Part shown: in pieces, positions 1 through 12,376 of the stretch | How the letters are laid out: each line of letters starts with the position of its first letter | Numbering within the stretch: the stretch's first letter is position 1 | Source: Aselliscus stoliczkanus | Taxonomy: Eukaryota > Chordata > Mammalia > Chiroptera > Hipposideridae | Assembly: GCA_033961575.1 (NCBI GenBank) | Contig: CM066733.1 | Location: 142,216,421 to 142,280,420, forward strand | DNA: 64,000 nt | Reading direction: 5' to 3' | Made by a program: the position numbers and the translations under genes | The notes under the pieces: model-generated | The model's input: the letters and a program-made list of their open reading frames with translations, nothing else | Told to the model about the DNA's origin: nothing | The model's database searches: none

Positions 1-770
1 AAAGAAGTCTGAGGACTTAATTTAAAGACCAAACTCAAGTTCTGAATTCTCGTCTATGTTGCATATTTGTCATCCGTAGAAGACCTAAAGTGCTGTTGCT
101 CAATGGATACTCTGGGGACAGTAAGCCAACAGTGTTACTGTTTCAATGAGTGTGTGTATGTCTCTTCCCAAACAGGAGACCCATTTGTGCATCTCTCCTT
201 GATTGAGTTTATCTCTGAATCTTTCTTTTCATGCTGTTTCTCCCTTTTCCCCTCTCCTCCCTCCATTTCAGTTCTGTCCCTGTCTCCAATATCTCTCACC
301 CCAAATCTCTTTACTCTTTAATAATGTTTATTTTAACCAAGCTAATTTCTTTGCAGATTTAATGGTGGTAGTAGAGGTGGGGGGAATACTATAATTCTTT
401 ATATTTCTCAGGATACCCCTAAATATTGGGTGGATTTCTAAATTTTATAAACAATAATGCCATCCCATGACTTGTTGTAACCTCCACTCAAAAATCTCAG
501 CAGGTAAAGCAACAACAGTTGAGCACACAGGAGATCTGTGCTGAGGCAGAGATTTTGAAAGCATAAGCACTGGTGTTCTGGAAAGTACTGTACTGGCAAG
601 GCTCAGGGCCAGTCCTAGCCGCTTCACTACGGTTTTTAACCAGATGATGATTTCACATTCAAGATCAAAGATGCCAAGAAATCATTAGCAATGTTTGGAT
701 GTAAAAGAAGACCACGTTTCAGAAATTGTAATCCTCCGTGTTCCTTTGTGACTACAGAAATCATTCGACT
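1..770. other. unique intergenic sequence
   Basis: Nothing gene-like or clearly repetitive was recognised. Open frames here are short and lack family similarity. Confidence 0.4.
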
Positions 771-773
771 AAG

Positions 774-944
774 CAGTGGTTCTCAAACTGGAGCACAGAA
801 TCCCCCGGAAAAGTTAAAACAGACTGCTGGGCCAGAGTTTCGTATTCAGTAAGTCTGGAGTGGGGCCCAAGAATTTGTGTTTTTGACAAGTTCCCAGCTG
901 ACACTGAGGCTGATGGACCACCAAGCATACTGGGGGAACCCTGA
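774..944 (+). mobile_element. MER5A-type hAT-Charlie MITE
   Basis: The segment begins with CAGTGGTTCTCAAAC, the hallmark hAT-Charlie terminal repeat. It continues with the MER5A-style body ('gctgggccagagtttc', 'agtctggagtggggcccaag', 'aagttcccagctgac'). The right terminal repeat is badly decayed. It is non-coding and ancient. Confidence 0.8.
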
Positions 945-1749
945 TCTGTGGCAATGCCCCAGAACCAGTTTCCCTTTTATATCACAAATAGTTAGGATGT
1001 TTTCTTTACTATCCTTTAGTGAACTTCATAGAGAACATATTTTTCTATACATGCAACTTTTAAAACTGTATAATAATACACCAGAGTTCTGAAATGAACA
1101 TGATTTATAATTTTAAAAATTGTATTTCAATATGTAAATCTTAAGGTTACTCAGTAGAACAACAAAGAAAATCCCCACAAATTTCCAGAACATTCCCAAT
1201 AGGGTGATCCCTCCTTCTGACCTTTCTCCCTTTCTAGCACTCGCCTCCACCTTCTACTGTGGGAACCAGTGGCCCAGAGAGTAAGACAAGGAACAGGACA
1301 TGATCCTTTTTCATATCTGTTCATATCCAGGGAGACTGTCAAAAATATGTTCGTAAATGCTATGCCATGATGTAAGTAAGAAAGTGAAGAAGACTAGACT
1401 ACTCAAATGCTCGTTTGGTTGTTTTAGTGAATTTGCATTAATTTATAAATTTGTGTTCTCTTGGTTTATTTAATCCATGCTTTTGAACTAGTCAGGGTGG
1501 ATGAGATAGCCAGGACTTATCTTTGTATATTTGTGCCTGATATGCACGAACCTTCATGTCTGGTGGTGTTCCCCTAACAAACATTCTTGATAAGGTAGAG
1601 CAGTGAATCCATTTATAGCATTTTATTACCTAACCTTACTAATGGTAAGTCTATTGGAAAATAACCAAAACTCAATGAATCACTACTGGTTAATTGTTAG
1701 GCGAGTGGATTTGGACTTGCCATATATTTTTAATTTCATTCAAAGTGGG

Positions 1750-1750
<1 letters not shown>
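945..1750. other. unique intergenic sequence
   Basis: AT-rich sequence with no recognisable gene or repeat. It ends at a TG microsatellite. Confidence 0.4.

Positions 1751-1789
<39 letters not shown>
1750..1789. repeat. (TG)n microsatellite
   Basis: About 20 uninterrupted TG units, enough for Z-DNA potential. The Cys/Val-rich open frames across it are artefacts. Confidence 0.97.
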
Positions 1790-1791
<2 letters not shown>

Positions 1792-2640
1792 TTTCAAATG
1801 CCAAGCACATTGGCCTGAGTGTGAAAATCAGTATTCCGTCCCTAAGTTTAGTGAGAATTATGCCATGACCTTTTTCAAGCCACTCAACCTCTATTTGCCT
1901 TTTTCCTTATCATTGAAACTAGTATCTAAATATTGGCCTTGCCTACCTCACAGTGTTAGTAGGGATATAATAAAATAACCTCTGGAAGTCATTAAAAAAC
2001 AAAACTAGCACACAAACACAAGGTTTTATGATCTTAAAAATGCTAGTCCCTTAGAGGCTCTGTGAGTCAGAAATATATAGACTAGAAAACAGGTAGCAAA
2101 TCGTGTATCGTGGTCAGTAAATCAGATGGTGGTAAGACTGCTAATATCAGGGCAAAAGCCACTGATACGTTGCCTTTAGTAGAATAATTAATGGAGATCA
2201 ATGAGTTAAAATGTGTTTGAATTTAATAAGCGCCTTTGGTTTCAACTGAATTTCATCTTTGTGATGTGTTAACTCCAGGGAGCCAATTCCGGATGCATTT
2301 ATTGCCAGCTACCATCAAAATATAAGATATTATTAAAATTAATATGTAGTTGCCTTTCAAAATACACCAACCAGAATCCCAGTGCCTGGCAATTACTTTT
2401 AAATAAATACATTCAGATTCATAAATGTTAATGTTTTCTTTCTGGTGAAAAGAGTAAATACTTTTTGGTGTTCAGTCACAATGTAGTTCACGTAGTTTTT
2501 CACAGATCGTTTATAAAATACCTCTCTAAATAAATATAAAAATTGTCTAAACATAGGGTGTTGTTTTCCTGGTCTTGTATGGAGTGGACAACCTCTCAAA
2601 GACTTTTTTTTTTTTTTTTCCATTTAGACATTAAAAGAGA
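1790..2640. other. unique intergenic sequence with a 19-base T run
   Basis: No coding signal was seen. The oligo(T) near 2604-2622 could mark an old minus-strand retrotransposon tail, but no body is recognisable. Confidence 0.35.
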
Positions 2641-2654
2641 GACTGGATCAGGCC

Positions 2655-2810
2655 AAGGTCCAAGCCCATTTATGCTGTTTACCAGCAGCGTGACCGTAAG
2701 TTACTTAACTTTTTAAAAACACTTACTTCCCTCAAATATTAAATAAGAATAAAAGCAGTACCCTTATATTAAATTGTTTTAAGGACTCTGTGTAATAACG
2801 TAGGTAACGA
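2655..2810 (+). repeat. MIR SINE remnant
   Basis: It shows the MIR core pattern: 'agcagcgtgaccgtaag', 'ttacttaac', then 'aaataagaataaaagcagta'. This corresponds to the tract running from the CORE region through the tail of MIR. Strongly diverged. Confidence 0.6.
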
Positions 2811-4100
2811 AACTCAACAGAGGGGCCTCGCAGTTAGGGTGCCCTCTGCAGCCGGAGAGACAGCAGTGTACAGGCGCGCACTCGCCCTGAAGGGACACAT
2901 CTTTAAAGCCCAGCTCGATGGCACGCGTGGCCTTGAGCAGGTCATTAAACTTGTTGGTAAAATGGTAGTGATGGTTACATCAACCACGTGTAAAATGCTC
3001 AGGATAATAGCTGATGCATACAACACTTCCTTAAACTAGGAGCTACTATTATTGGTACTATTAATAAAATTGCTGATAATTACATCTTTAAGATATATCC
3101 TGATATTTAACATGTACACTATGTGAACATGGGTCTAAGAATTGATGACATATGGTAGTAAGCACTCGAACATTTACCATTATAAGGAGAACTAAGAAAT
3201 GGGATTCCCTCTGCCTCCTGGTAATCATATATAGTCCTAGATTAACCACCTTGGGGTACAAGAAAAAAAATAAAAGTTCCTTTCCTCTGTATTTTCCTAG
3301 GTACAGTTCCTATGAATGAGAAGCTACTGAACATATATATGACTCACACAGCTGCATGTTACGTAAGTAACATGGTGCTTCAGGAAGCACAACACAACAG
3401 ATGAAAAACAATTTTAGAGGAATCCCATTTTTATTTCACTCTCTCAGAAGATGCAAAATCTAACTCATAACGCCCCCCAAATACTTCTCAGAGCCCTTGG
3501 CTTTTGAATTTTTAATGGCTGCAGAGTCTCTGGAGACGTTCAGATGCCAAAGCCTTCAATATGCTCTTTCCCTCTCTTTGCTTAGGCTCACAGACAAGCA
3601 TTGGGAAGAATGATCTAAGCCCTCCCCTTCCTGAGTCTCAGGTAAGATGCTGTCCGGTGTCACTCTGGGTTGCTAGACACTTGGGGAGTGCCCTTAGGCC
3701 CTCTGCCCAGTCATGCCATCTGGGCATCTCTGCTACCATGCCATCGCGGTGTGGGGAACCCCCCTGAATTGCAAGTGGAAATGAAGCCTCACTCCCCCTA
3801 CTCTAGGCCCTCACACTCTTCAGTGAGTTCTATCATTCCTCTACCCTCCTGGGAGCTAATCCCTGAAGGGTGTCAGGCTCAGAGCCCTGCCATCTTCCTC
3901 CACCCAGGCTGTTAGATTATCATCTAGTCTGGACAGACAGGACAAAAATCATTCTTCTGTATGCTTCCTCTTTAGGCCAGAACCTCAGCTCTTGGTGTTT
4001 AAACCTAAGCTGCCAATTTACTCAAAACTTTTTTTTTTTTTGCCTCAAAGCTATTGTCTAGGTCATAAGTTCCAACATTCCATTTTGAATTGCAAATGTC
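2811..4100. other. intergenic, no confident feature
   Basis: It holds a further weak MIR-like stretch near 2930-3020 and moderately GC-rich DNA at 3560-3920 that resembles no family I can name. The open frames here are short and unsupported. Confidence 0.35.
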
Positions 4101-4104
4101 AGCT

Positions 4105-4220
4105 TATCTTTTTATTCAGCCGATCTTTATTGAACACCAGGATGTGTCAGATTCTGTTCTGAATATTGGAAACAGAAAAAGTGAACAAGACAAGACCCTA
4201 CCCTGGGGTTTCCATCCAGT
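4105..4220 (-). repeat. L2/MIR 3' tail fragment
   Basis: 'tctttattgaacaccagg', 'cagattctgttctgaatatt' and 'gaacaagacaagaccctacc' match the inverted L2-type 3' tail. Confidence 0.5.
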
Positions 4221-4449
4221 GACAGTGGCATTTGTCTTTTTGTCTGTTTCTTCCGTAGTGACACTAACTCAAGGACACGGAGAGTGAAGTGCCTTTGCCA
4301 CCCCAGCAGGAGAGAGCCAGGAATTTAATATGTGGGGTGAGGAAATCCGTCATTGAAAACGTCACACCACTTTCCCTCGGTAGATAGATATCCTGTCAGC
4401 ACCTGCTCATCTCCCTTCCTCAGTGCCCATATCTAATTCGTCACCAAGG

Positions 4450-5135
4450 CGCCCTTTTTACCTCATAAATGATTCTCAAATTTGTTCTTTCCTTCTTTCC
4501 TGCTCAGTGACTGCCTGTGTGTCCCCACTTTATCACTGACTTTACTCCTGTCTCCCAGCTTTCGTCTCCTCCCTTTCCAGTATATTCTATCCCAGCTCCA
4601 ACTGAGCTATTCTCTTTTTAAACTTTTCAAAGGTTCCTCCAATAACCTATAGTGAAGTTCAGTGCTTTCATTTGGCAATATGGCTCCTTAACCGTCCATC
4701 TTCTACGTTCCATCATGCTGGTAGCATACACCATTCCAAACACATTTCCCTCACTTTGCCTCCTGCCCGAACAGCACATGCTGTCAACTCTCTGCTCTCG
4801 TTCATGTCCGGAATGCCCGTCACTGCTTTCTCAGTCTGGAAAAATCCCACTAATCCTTTCTGGCCAAGCTGAAACTCATTTTCTCTTGAAAGCCTTCCAT
4901 ACCTCCAGGAATGATTATCCGTTCTCTCCTCTTTGCTGCCACTATTTCCTTATACCACTCCTTGGGGCCTTAACACAGTGAGGGCCAGCTAGTTGTTCAT
5001 GCGTGATCTCCTCTCTAGAATATGAACTCCTTGGGAAAAGAAACTTCTTATCCATCTTCGTAATTCCCATGTCTGGCGTAATAACTGTCAAGTAGCAGTT
5101 GTCAATACAAGTATTTGTTGCTAAATTGATAAAAC
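4450..5135 (+). repeat. L2 LINE 3' end
   Basis: It resembles the end of L2 ORF2 and its 3' UTR. Landmarks are 'gaaagccttccatacctcc' near 4888 and 'tctctagaatatgaactcc' near 5012. The tail 'tcaatacaagtatttgttgc' near 5102 is the classic L2 end. It abuts the TA repeat. Confidence 0.75.
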
Positions 5136-5141
5136 TCAAGA

Positions 5142-5142
<1 letters not shown>

Positions 5143-5191
<49 letters not shown>

Positions 5192-5345
5192 GAAAGCTTA
5201 TGCATATGTGTAAATATGTAATATATATATATATATATTATACTCCAAACTGGCCTCCCTTTTTCATAATATATTCAAACTATGTATTATTTGGCATATA
5301 ATATATACATTACATATTTACACATATGCATAAGCTTCATATATA
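5143..5345. repeat. (TA)n microsatellite with long inverted repeat
   Basis: A TA run at about 5143-5187 is followed by an arm at about 5188-5240 (core 'gcttatgcatatgtgt'). This arm recurs in reverse complement at about 5290-5350 (core 'acacatatgcataagc'). The arms match over roughly 45-50 bases with a 4-base insertion in the left arm, around a spacer of about 60-80 bases. Confidence 0.85.
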
Positions 5346-5350
5346 CCCAC

Positions 5351-7170
5351 ATGTACAAATATTTTAATATATTTCATATTTTGTCTAAAGTTTAATATGT
5401 CTATATTTCTGTCACGGATATTCAGTAGCTGCTGATATTTCTTATGAAACTTCTCCATAAGTATAAAATGTAAAATCATCCTTTGTTTTAAATGGACTAA
5501 TGTTTTCTTTGAAGGCTTTTATCGTTCTGACAGTCCTGAAAATTTGACTGGTTTCTGAAAACTTATTTTGAAGTCTATAATACTTTATATTCTGTACTGT
5601 GCATCTATATTTGAAGCTCTGTTTAATTTAAATAAGATTGCCTGTATGCACAGGTCAAATGTATGAGTCAGAGGCAGGAATGGAGGCCTGTTATGTCATG
5701 TGATGGTTTGAAATAAGCCATCAGATTCTCATTCTATTTCATGATCACTATTTAATTACTCAGAGAGGAACATTGAAATTCAGCTTTTTAGATGAAAAAC
5801 TAGAATACCATAATCCACATGAGATCCTTTTAGTCTTCTGTCTCTTATTGTCTTTTTTTTCCTCCTCAGTCTGTGAAATAGTTTCACGGGGAAAGACTTG
5901 GAATCCTCATTTGATACTATAATCTAAAGAAAAGTAGAAATTGCAGTTGAGTAAACAAATAAGAAATGGGTATCGTGTGCTGGGTTAAACACCTACATAC
6001 CTCTACCTTGTCTTTAACAAACCATAACTTCCCAAGTGACTAAACTCAGCTGCGTTTGTTGGGTTGGGGTGACGGTCGGGTTCACTATATAATGTAACAT
6101 TTGGCTGACCAGAAGAGTTTTCCATAGTCCTCCATGTCTAAAAATCTAGGTAGTAAATCAGTTCCCTAAGGAAGTCCTGCATTGTCTCTACATGGATTGT
6201 TATTTAGGATTATAATTGGTAGTAAATTATTTTTTTAAACTAAAGTTTAGATGTCATTATAACTGATACATAAGGGGGAAATATCACTCTGCAGCCATAT
6301 AGGTTCCCACACCAGATATTAAGATTTGTGAGCTTCAGGCACAGATTCACAAAGGTAAATCCTGACTCTCTAATCCACTCTGACTAGTTCATGTGCATGG
6401 ATTAAATAAAAAAGAGAATATGAACTTCTAAGAGGAATTAATGCAAATACACTAAAAATCCAAGCTAGCATTTAAGTAGTCTAGAGTTCTTTTCCATACA
6501 TATATGAAAGCATAGCATTGTGAACATATTTTGACAGCCCCTCTGGATGTGAACAGATAAGAGGGTGCTTTGAGTTTTGGGCAAGTTACAAATGCTATGA
6601 TCCTTAGTGTCCTCATTTTTTGGGATGACCATGCCTCCTTATGAGGCTGTTCAGAGAGCAAAAGCAAATAATGTATATAAAAGTGCTTTATGAATAGAAC
6701 TATATCCCTATAGAAATAAGTGGTCCTGAGCAAATGGAATTCTGTGTGTCCGTTTCCTTATTTATAAAATTAAAACGTTGAATTAATATATAGCTCTAAT
6801 TGATCTTCTAGTTGTAAAATTTTTAATTCTCTCATCCTAGGGAAAACCCTAAGAGTCTCTCCCCTTAGTTTGTGTGTCACTTAAATAGACCCAGGACTTT
6901 GCATATTAACAAGTGATAGCTCCTAATTGGCACTTCCAGTTAGCTGCTCTATTGCATTAGAAATTATGCAAACATACATGAGGTGGGAATGCATTCACTA
7001 CATAGGAATCAGGCTTGAGAGTATCTTAAGCCACATTCAAAATATTTACAACTGTTAGTGTAGGGTCATCATCCCATCAGGACAGGTGCCAACCCAATCA
7101 GGTCATAAGCCAGTCATATGCACCAAAGCAGCGGACCCTACTGCATCAATATGGGGTACAAATGAGTTTA
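5351..7170. other. AT-rich intergenic sequence
   Basis: No gene and no confident repeat. Open frames are below 100 codons and look random. Confidence 0.4.
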
Positions 7171-7466
7171 GCAAAAAAGTCCCTCAGGGCTGAAAGTGAA
7201 ATGAAGACACATTTTCAGATGAAGGAACCCTAATAGAATTTGTCACCAGAAAGCCTTCTCTCAGTGAATTACTACAGATAGTGGGGAAGAGATACCAGAA
7301 GAAAATCTGGAACATCAAGATTGAAGGCAGAGCAAGAGAAATGTAAATGTTTGGGTAAATTTAATATTCTCCTCTTACATGCTTTAAAATATGTTCAGTT
7401 ATTGAAAACAGAAATTATAACATTTTCTATAGGCTGTGTCAATGAATGTAGATATAATAGAAAAAT

Positions 7467-8030
7467 GTCAGACAATTAAGCTTGCAAACTCATCCTAGAA
7501 CAAGTGCTACATACCTAATCGCTGAATATCACTACGGTCACCTTCGAAATACTCCCCTTGTGAAGCTATGCACTGACGCCAGTGCCTAGGCCACCTTTCA
7601 AAGCAATTTTGGAACTCTTTTTCTGGAATGGCCATCAGAGCTGTCATTGTATTACCCTTGATGTCCTGAATGTCATCAAAATGTCTTCCTTTCAATATTT
7701 CCTTTATCTTTGGGTAAAGAAAGAAGTCATTGGGGGCTAAATCAGGTGAGTAAGGAGGGTGTTCCAATACAGTTATTTGTTTACTGGCTAAAAACTCCCT
7801 CACAGACAGCGCTGTGTGAGCTGGTGCATTGTTGTGATGCAAGAGCCATGAATTGGTGGCAAAACAGTTCAGGTCAACTAACTTTTCCATGCAGCCTTTT
7901 CAGCACTTCCAAATAGTAAACTTAGTTAGCTGTTTGTCCAGTTGGTACAATGTCATAATGAAGAATCCTTCTAATATCAAAAAGGCTAGCAACATCGTTG
8001 CAACAAGTTCTCAAACTTAATTGTCAGACC
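7467..8030 (-). mobile_element. mariner-family DNA transposon, internally deleted
   Basis: The ends carry matching inverted repeats of about 28 bases. The left begins near 'gtcagacaattaag'. The right, read on the minus strand, begins 'gtctgacaattaag'. The element is about 560 bp where a full mariner is about 1.3 kb. It retains only the middle and C-terminal part of the transposase gene, so the N-terminal DNA-binding half is deleted. It sits inside an older L1. Confidence 0.85.
7507..7975 (-). pseudogene. mariner transposase, catalytic-domain remnant
   Basis: The open part (7507-7890, 127 codons) is the C-terminal catalytic region of a mariner transposase. HHNNAPAHTA at residues 18-27 and YSPDLAPND near residues 47-55 are its two signature motifs. 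The spacing fits the D,D34D family, but the first Asp of this pair (normally HHDN) is Asn at residue 20 (codon 7831-7833), a loss of a catalytic residue. The C-terminal WPRHWRQC and GEYFEGD motifs are kept. Upstream, about 7891-7975 translates in another frame to the family's 'vP.GQT.N..YYLEVLKRL' stretch, so at least one frameshift lies near 7870-7895. The N-terminal helix-turn-helix half is absent. The gene is dead. Confidence 0.9.
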
Positions 8031-8031
8031 T

Positions 8032-8033
<2 letters not shown>

Positions 8034-8075
<42 letters not shown>
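8034..8075. repeat. (GT)n microsatellite at mariner end
   Basis: About 21 GT units begin four bases after the mariner terminal repeat. Confidence 0.95.
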
Positions 8076-8078
<3 letters not shown>

Positions 8079-8249
8079 GTAAGTTAAGCATGACTCATGA
8101 GTCATCAAACATGAGTCAAAAAAAAACTGAGTGGCTATATTAATATCAGACTAAACAGATTTCAGAGCAAGGAAAATCATCAAGAATCAAGAGGGACATT
8201 CATAATCCAAAAGAGTTCATTCTCCAGAAAGACATCATCCCCCTGTCCA

Positions 8250-9955
8250 GGGATGTCTCAAAAGCAGGTCATGTGACCCCCTTAAAGCACCTGTCATTTC
8301 CTTTCCTTTCAACTTGGGTCAATTGGGTAACATGAGAAACTCTCCAAAACCTGCCAAATATGCCCCCCCCATGAGGCTAGAGCTGTGCAGTGGTCTCTGA
8401 TATCGGCCAATCACTGACCTGGGTCTGTGCAGTGGTGGGGACTCCTTCTTGGGCTGACTCCATTGGTACTAGATGCTGAAATGGGGGCCAAATGCTGCCT
8501 GTTCCCAAATCACAGAATTTGTGGTAGTAATGTCTCCTATGCTTTCTTTGTGCAGCCCCGAGTGTGGGTGCCGGCATAGTCGTTAGGGCCAGGATGAGTC
8601 CATCTTTGAATTGGACATCTCACTGGCCTCCCTCGCTTTCTTCTCTCAGCACTCATGTCCCTCCTTGCACCAAACCTTACTCTTTCCTTCCCTGCTGTGC
8701 GCCTTTCCCAGTGTTTCATTAGCTACCATTTGAAGTGAGGCGTGGGCTTTATTTTGAAGCTATCACTACATATGTGCAAAACTTCTGATGCTTTCCTTGG
8801 GTTCTGAAGGACGGAGAGGGGCGTGTCCTGGCTGCCTCCCACCGTGTGCAGAAGGGAAGTGATGCGTTATGTGGGTGGGTTAGTTATCTTATCCTTAAAG
8901 CGATCCTTTTCCTGAGAGCATGTGATTACAGCATGCATCTTCTCACCAAGAATTCTTGACTGGCGTTCCCCGTGGAGACCCCTGAGCTTCTCCAGGGCCC
9001 TCAGGCCTGGTTCCTTAATAAGTCAGGTTCCCGGTTCCAGCAGTTAGTCCCCAATAGCTGATGAAAACTGTCTTCCATCGGGTGGCATCTGTGCTGCACA
9101 CGCCCTTGTGCCTCTGGGGTGCAGGACCTGTAGTCATGATGTTCTGTGGATCTACTACACTTCATGCTTTCCAATGGTGGGTGGGAGCAAAGCCTCCCCA
9201 GGGTGTGCCATCCTCTTTTGAACTTCCAGACTATGACAACAGTCTTATCATACAGTTTTGACTGGGAACATTTCAAGAGCAATAGTGATCAGGCTTTAAC
9301 TCCCCTTGTCTTTGGGGGTTTTTTTTTGGTGTTTTTTTAAACATAAACTAGATCGTGCTCCAATCCTAATATTCACATCAGCTACTAATACATTTAATTA
9401 GGTTTAGACAACACCTTAAATTCCTTGTAGCGATTCCATTGGAACCCACCTAAAGCCCTCTGGTCTTTCTCTCATCTGACTGCAGAGTCACGTATCTTCA
9501 AACAAGTCAGGGAGTTCTGCTCTCGCCTCCATCCTAATTCTCCTCCCTTGCAGGGGTCACTCTGACTTTGAACTCAAGCGTCTCTCCTGATCAGCTCCCC
9601 CTTTCTCGCATGGGTCACTCCAGCCTTATACCTTGTGTGGGCCCTGCTTCAATTTCACTCTCCCAATTGAATTGCCCTGGTTTGAAATAGATGTGTATGT
9701 TTAGCTTCCTCCGCACAATTACCTCTTCGATGTCTCTTCCTTCATGCTTCCCTGAGCCTATTACTCATCCACCCACCTCTGTCCTGCCAGGGGCCCCGAG
9801 AGCCCCACTGTCCCCTCTTTCAAATGCATTTCAGAATATTCCAATGACTGATTAAAAAAAAAAAAAAGCTATTTCTGCTGTGTGACCTGTTCCTTATTTC
9901 TTTTCTGCTTTTAGGAAATGTTTCTTGAGATTTGCATGTTTAGAACAGAGAAGAA
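8250..9955. other. intergenic, no confident feature
   Basis: Moderately GC-rich blocks at 8380-8900 and 9000-9290 may be decayed LTR or ERV sequence, but no terminal signals or coding similarity were recognised. There is a 14-base A run near 9853. Confidence 0.35.
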
Positions 9956-9959
9956 AAGC

Positions 9960-10145
9960 CAACTCACCTTTATTATGTGCCAGAAGCTTTCCAATGTCCT
10001 CGTTTCATACTCTTGACTCTTTTACATGAGAGAAATTATGGAGTGGACGAGGAGGCTTGAGGTTTAAGGAAAGAGATTTAGTAACTTGTCCAGGATTGCA
10101 TAGCTGGGAAGGGACAGAATTTTGATTTAAACAAAGAATCTATGA
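9960..10145 (-). repeat. MIR SINE remnant
   Basis: 'tttattatgtgccagaagc', 'gaggaggcttgaggtttaag' and 'taacttgtccaggattgcat' match the reverse complement of MIR. Confidence 0.6.
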
Positions 10146-10149
10146 TTCC

Positions 10150-10640
10150 ACAACTCCTGTGGTCTTTCCAATATACAACCCTGCCACCATAACGTTTTCT
10201 TTTATATTAACAAAACTGAATTTTAAGTAAAAGGATTGCAAGATGTGAATATGTTCAAATTCTACTGTTAAGTCATATAAAAGCCTCCGTGGAGTATTTC
10301 AAACTGCACATAGGTGACCCCTTAGCAAACAATTTCCTGGAATCCAGAATTCTAGCCGTGGAACGGACCTGCGAGAGTACTTAATCTCATTATAGCCGGA
10401 CACCCAGACATCCCAGGAGGCCACCCTGTGGGCTCCCAGCAGCCAGGCATCCTGAGAAGGACAATCATTCTGAGCTCTGTGAATGCTGGGGCGGCTGCTC
10501 CTCTCGGGGAGAATTTTTTGCTCAGTGGCCCGACACCTTAAGTGGAGCTGAGCTGGTGGTCTCTCTTCCTGAGACGCTCTGGGCCTAACCCATCAGGCCT
10601 CCCCTTTGACGTCTGTGGCCACACAGTGACAGAGCCAAGG
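10150..10640. other. intergenic, nothing recognised
   Basis: Mixed-composition DNA without a convincing frame or repeat signature. Confidence 0.35.
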
Positions 10641-11183
10641 CTTCGTCATCACCAGGATTCTACTCCCACACTTCCTCCCCATTCCTTCCACATTCATCCC
10701 CCACCCCCTGCACACACCTTTTCCCAATCCCTTCCTCTGTGTCCCTAAAACTCACAATGTCCCTCCTCTTCAAAGGGTTCACGCCCTTCACTTTGTTGCC
10801 CCAACTGTGCCCTGATGACACTTCTCACTATAACCTTCTACTTTTTTTCCTCATATTCCAAGTCCCTAAGGCTCCAGGATGGAGTAGGCATCCTGCTTGC
10901 TCTACTTACTGCCTTGTAAATAAGAAACAACTGGATGAGAATTCCCTCGTTGTCCCACCACCACGTTTACCAGCCCTCCTGCATCTTACACAGATTCCCT
11001 GAGGTCCCCTCTATCATCCCAATAGAAGCAATCAGGCTCCAAGTGGCCCACCTCCCCACTTGTGCCCCAGATTTTCAGTTTCACCTCCTCAATGATTTGC
11101 CTCCAATTCTCCCCTCTCCCTCCTGAATCATTATCAGCAGTGCATAAAAAAGTCCTTGTATCTCCCATATTTAAAATAGACCC

Positions 11184-11279
11184 AGGCCAGCCGAGTGGCA
11201 TGGTGGTTAAGTGCTGGCTTGGGAAGCCAGCGGCCCCGGTTCGGGTCCCACATATGAGGGCCAGTGACACTGCCCTCAA

Positions 11280-11311
<32 letters not shown>
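11184..11311 (+). mobile_element. short tRNA-derived SINE with (ATAA)n tail
   Basis: The body has a Pol III A-box-like 'tggcatggtggttaag' and a B-box-like GGTTCGGGTCCC. It ends 'gccagtgacactgccctc' plus an (AATA)n tail. A 12-base target duplication TAAAATAGACCC flanks it (11172-11183 and 11312-11323). Confidence 0.9.
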
Positions 11312-11314
<3 letters not shown>

Positions 11315-12262
11315 AATAGACCCTTCCTTGACCCCATGTCACACCTCCCCAGTTGTATCTCCATTTTCCAGCAACGTGATCAAAGTTGTCTACACTCACA
11401 GTCTCCACTTGTCATTTCTCTTTAACTCTCTCCCGTCAAGTGTCGCTCACTTTCATTCTCCTAAGCCTGCTCTTGTCAAGGTCACTGGTCACGTCCATGT
11501 TGTCCTATCCATGGGGTCTGCTCTGCTCTCAGCAGCATTCCACGTACTTCCTTCTGAAACACGGCTCGCTCCTGGTTTTCTTCCTTCTATGGGGGTGCTT
11601 TTCCTCAGTGTCCTTTGTCAGTTCCTTCTCTACCAGATGGAGAGAACTTCTCTATTTACACCCACTCCCTACATTATCCCATTTGGTCCCATGGCTTTGA
11701 ATGCCACGACCCCAAATTTTATATCTTCTGCCAAGATCTCTCCATGAACAACAGGGTCACAGATGGAGTTGTCTGTTTGACCCCACAAAGTTTACATGTT
11801 CAGAATGGAACTTTTATGTTTGGCAACTAGATAGAGGTAGTTTTACAGGATGTACTCAATGTCACTACATTTTTGACTTGAAAATGGCTAATTTTATATA
11901 TGTGAATTTGATCTCATTTAAAAAAAACAAAAACACAAAACTACAAAGCCCAGAGCTTTTGATTTCCTCCTCCACCAAAACTTAGTCCTCCCCCATGAAT
12001 CCCCATCTCAATAAATTGTACAATTACCTTCTTCAGCGTCCCACTTTCCCTTACTTCCAAGTCATGACCCAGGGCTGTCACTTCTACCTCCACAGTTCCT
12101 CTGCCCACTGTCTACTTCTCTTCTTCTCCACTGAGGCCACCCTGGTCCGAGCCCCTAACAGTCAGTCCCCTACAACTCTGATCAGCCTCCTTGCCTCCAC
12201 TGTCACCTCCATAGTTCGTTCTCCAGACAGCAGTTGATATGATATTTTAAAAATGTAAATAG

Positions 12263-12376
12263 GGCCGGCCTAGTGGCGCAGTGATTAAGCGCTGGTTTGG
12301 GAAGCCAGCAGCCCCGGTTTGGGTACCACATATGAGGGCCAGTGACACTGCTCTCAAAAAAAAAAAAAAAAAAAGT
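12263..12376 (+). mobile_element. short tRNA-derived SINE with poly(A) tail
   Basis: Same family as the copy at 11184: 'tggcgcagtgattaagcgc', 'gggaagccagcagccccgg', 'gccagtgacactgctctc', then about 19 A. A probable duplication of about 9 bases (tgtaaata...) flanks it. Confidence 0.85.

Larger units (their letters stand above)
7180..8240 (+). repeat. old L1 (HAL1/L1ME-like), split by a mariner insertion
   Basis: Left part: 'acattttcagatgaagga' near 7210 and 'gtagatataatag' near 7449. Right part: 'gtggctatattaatatcaga' near 8132 and 'agagggacattcataat' near 8188. Both match, in the right order, an ancient L1 ORF2-like segment. The break is filled by the mariner copy and a TG repeat, so the L1 is older than both. 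Confidence 0.65.

Noticed and set aside
11184..11260. tRNA gene
   Set aside because: The tRNA-like head with A and B boxes belongs to a SINE with a tail and target duplication, and no intact cloverleaf is expected.
11328..11747. Overlapping 104-139 codon ORFs in CT-rich DNA
   Set aside because: These are pieces of a decayed L2 element rather than host genes.
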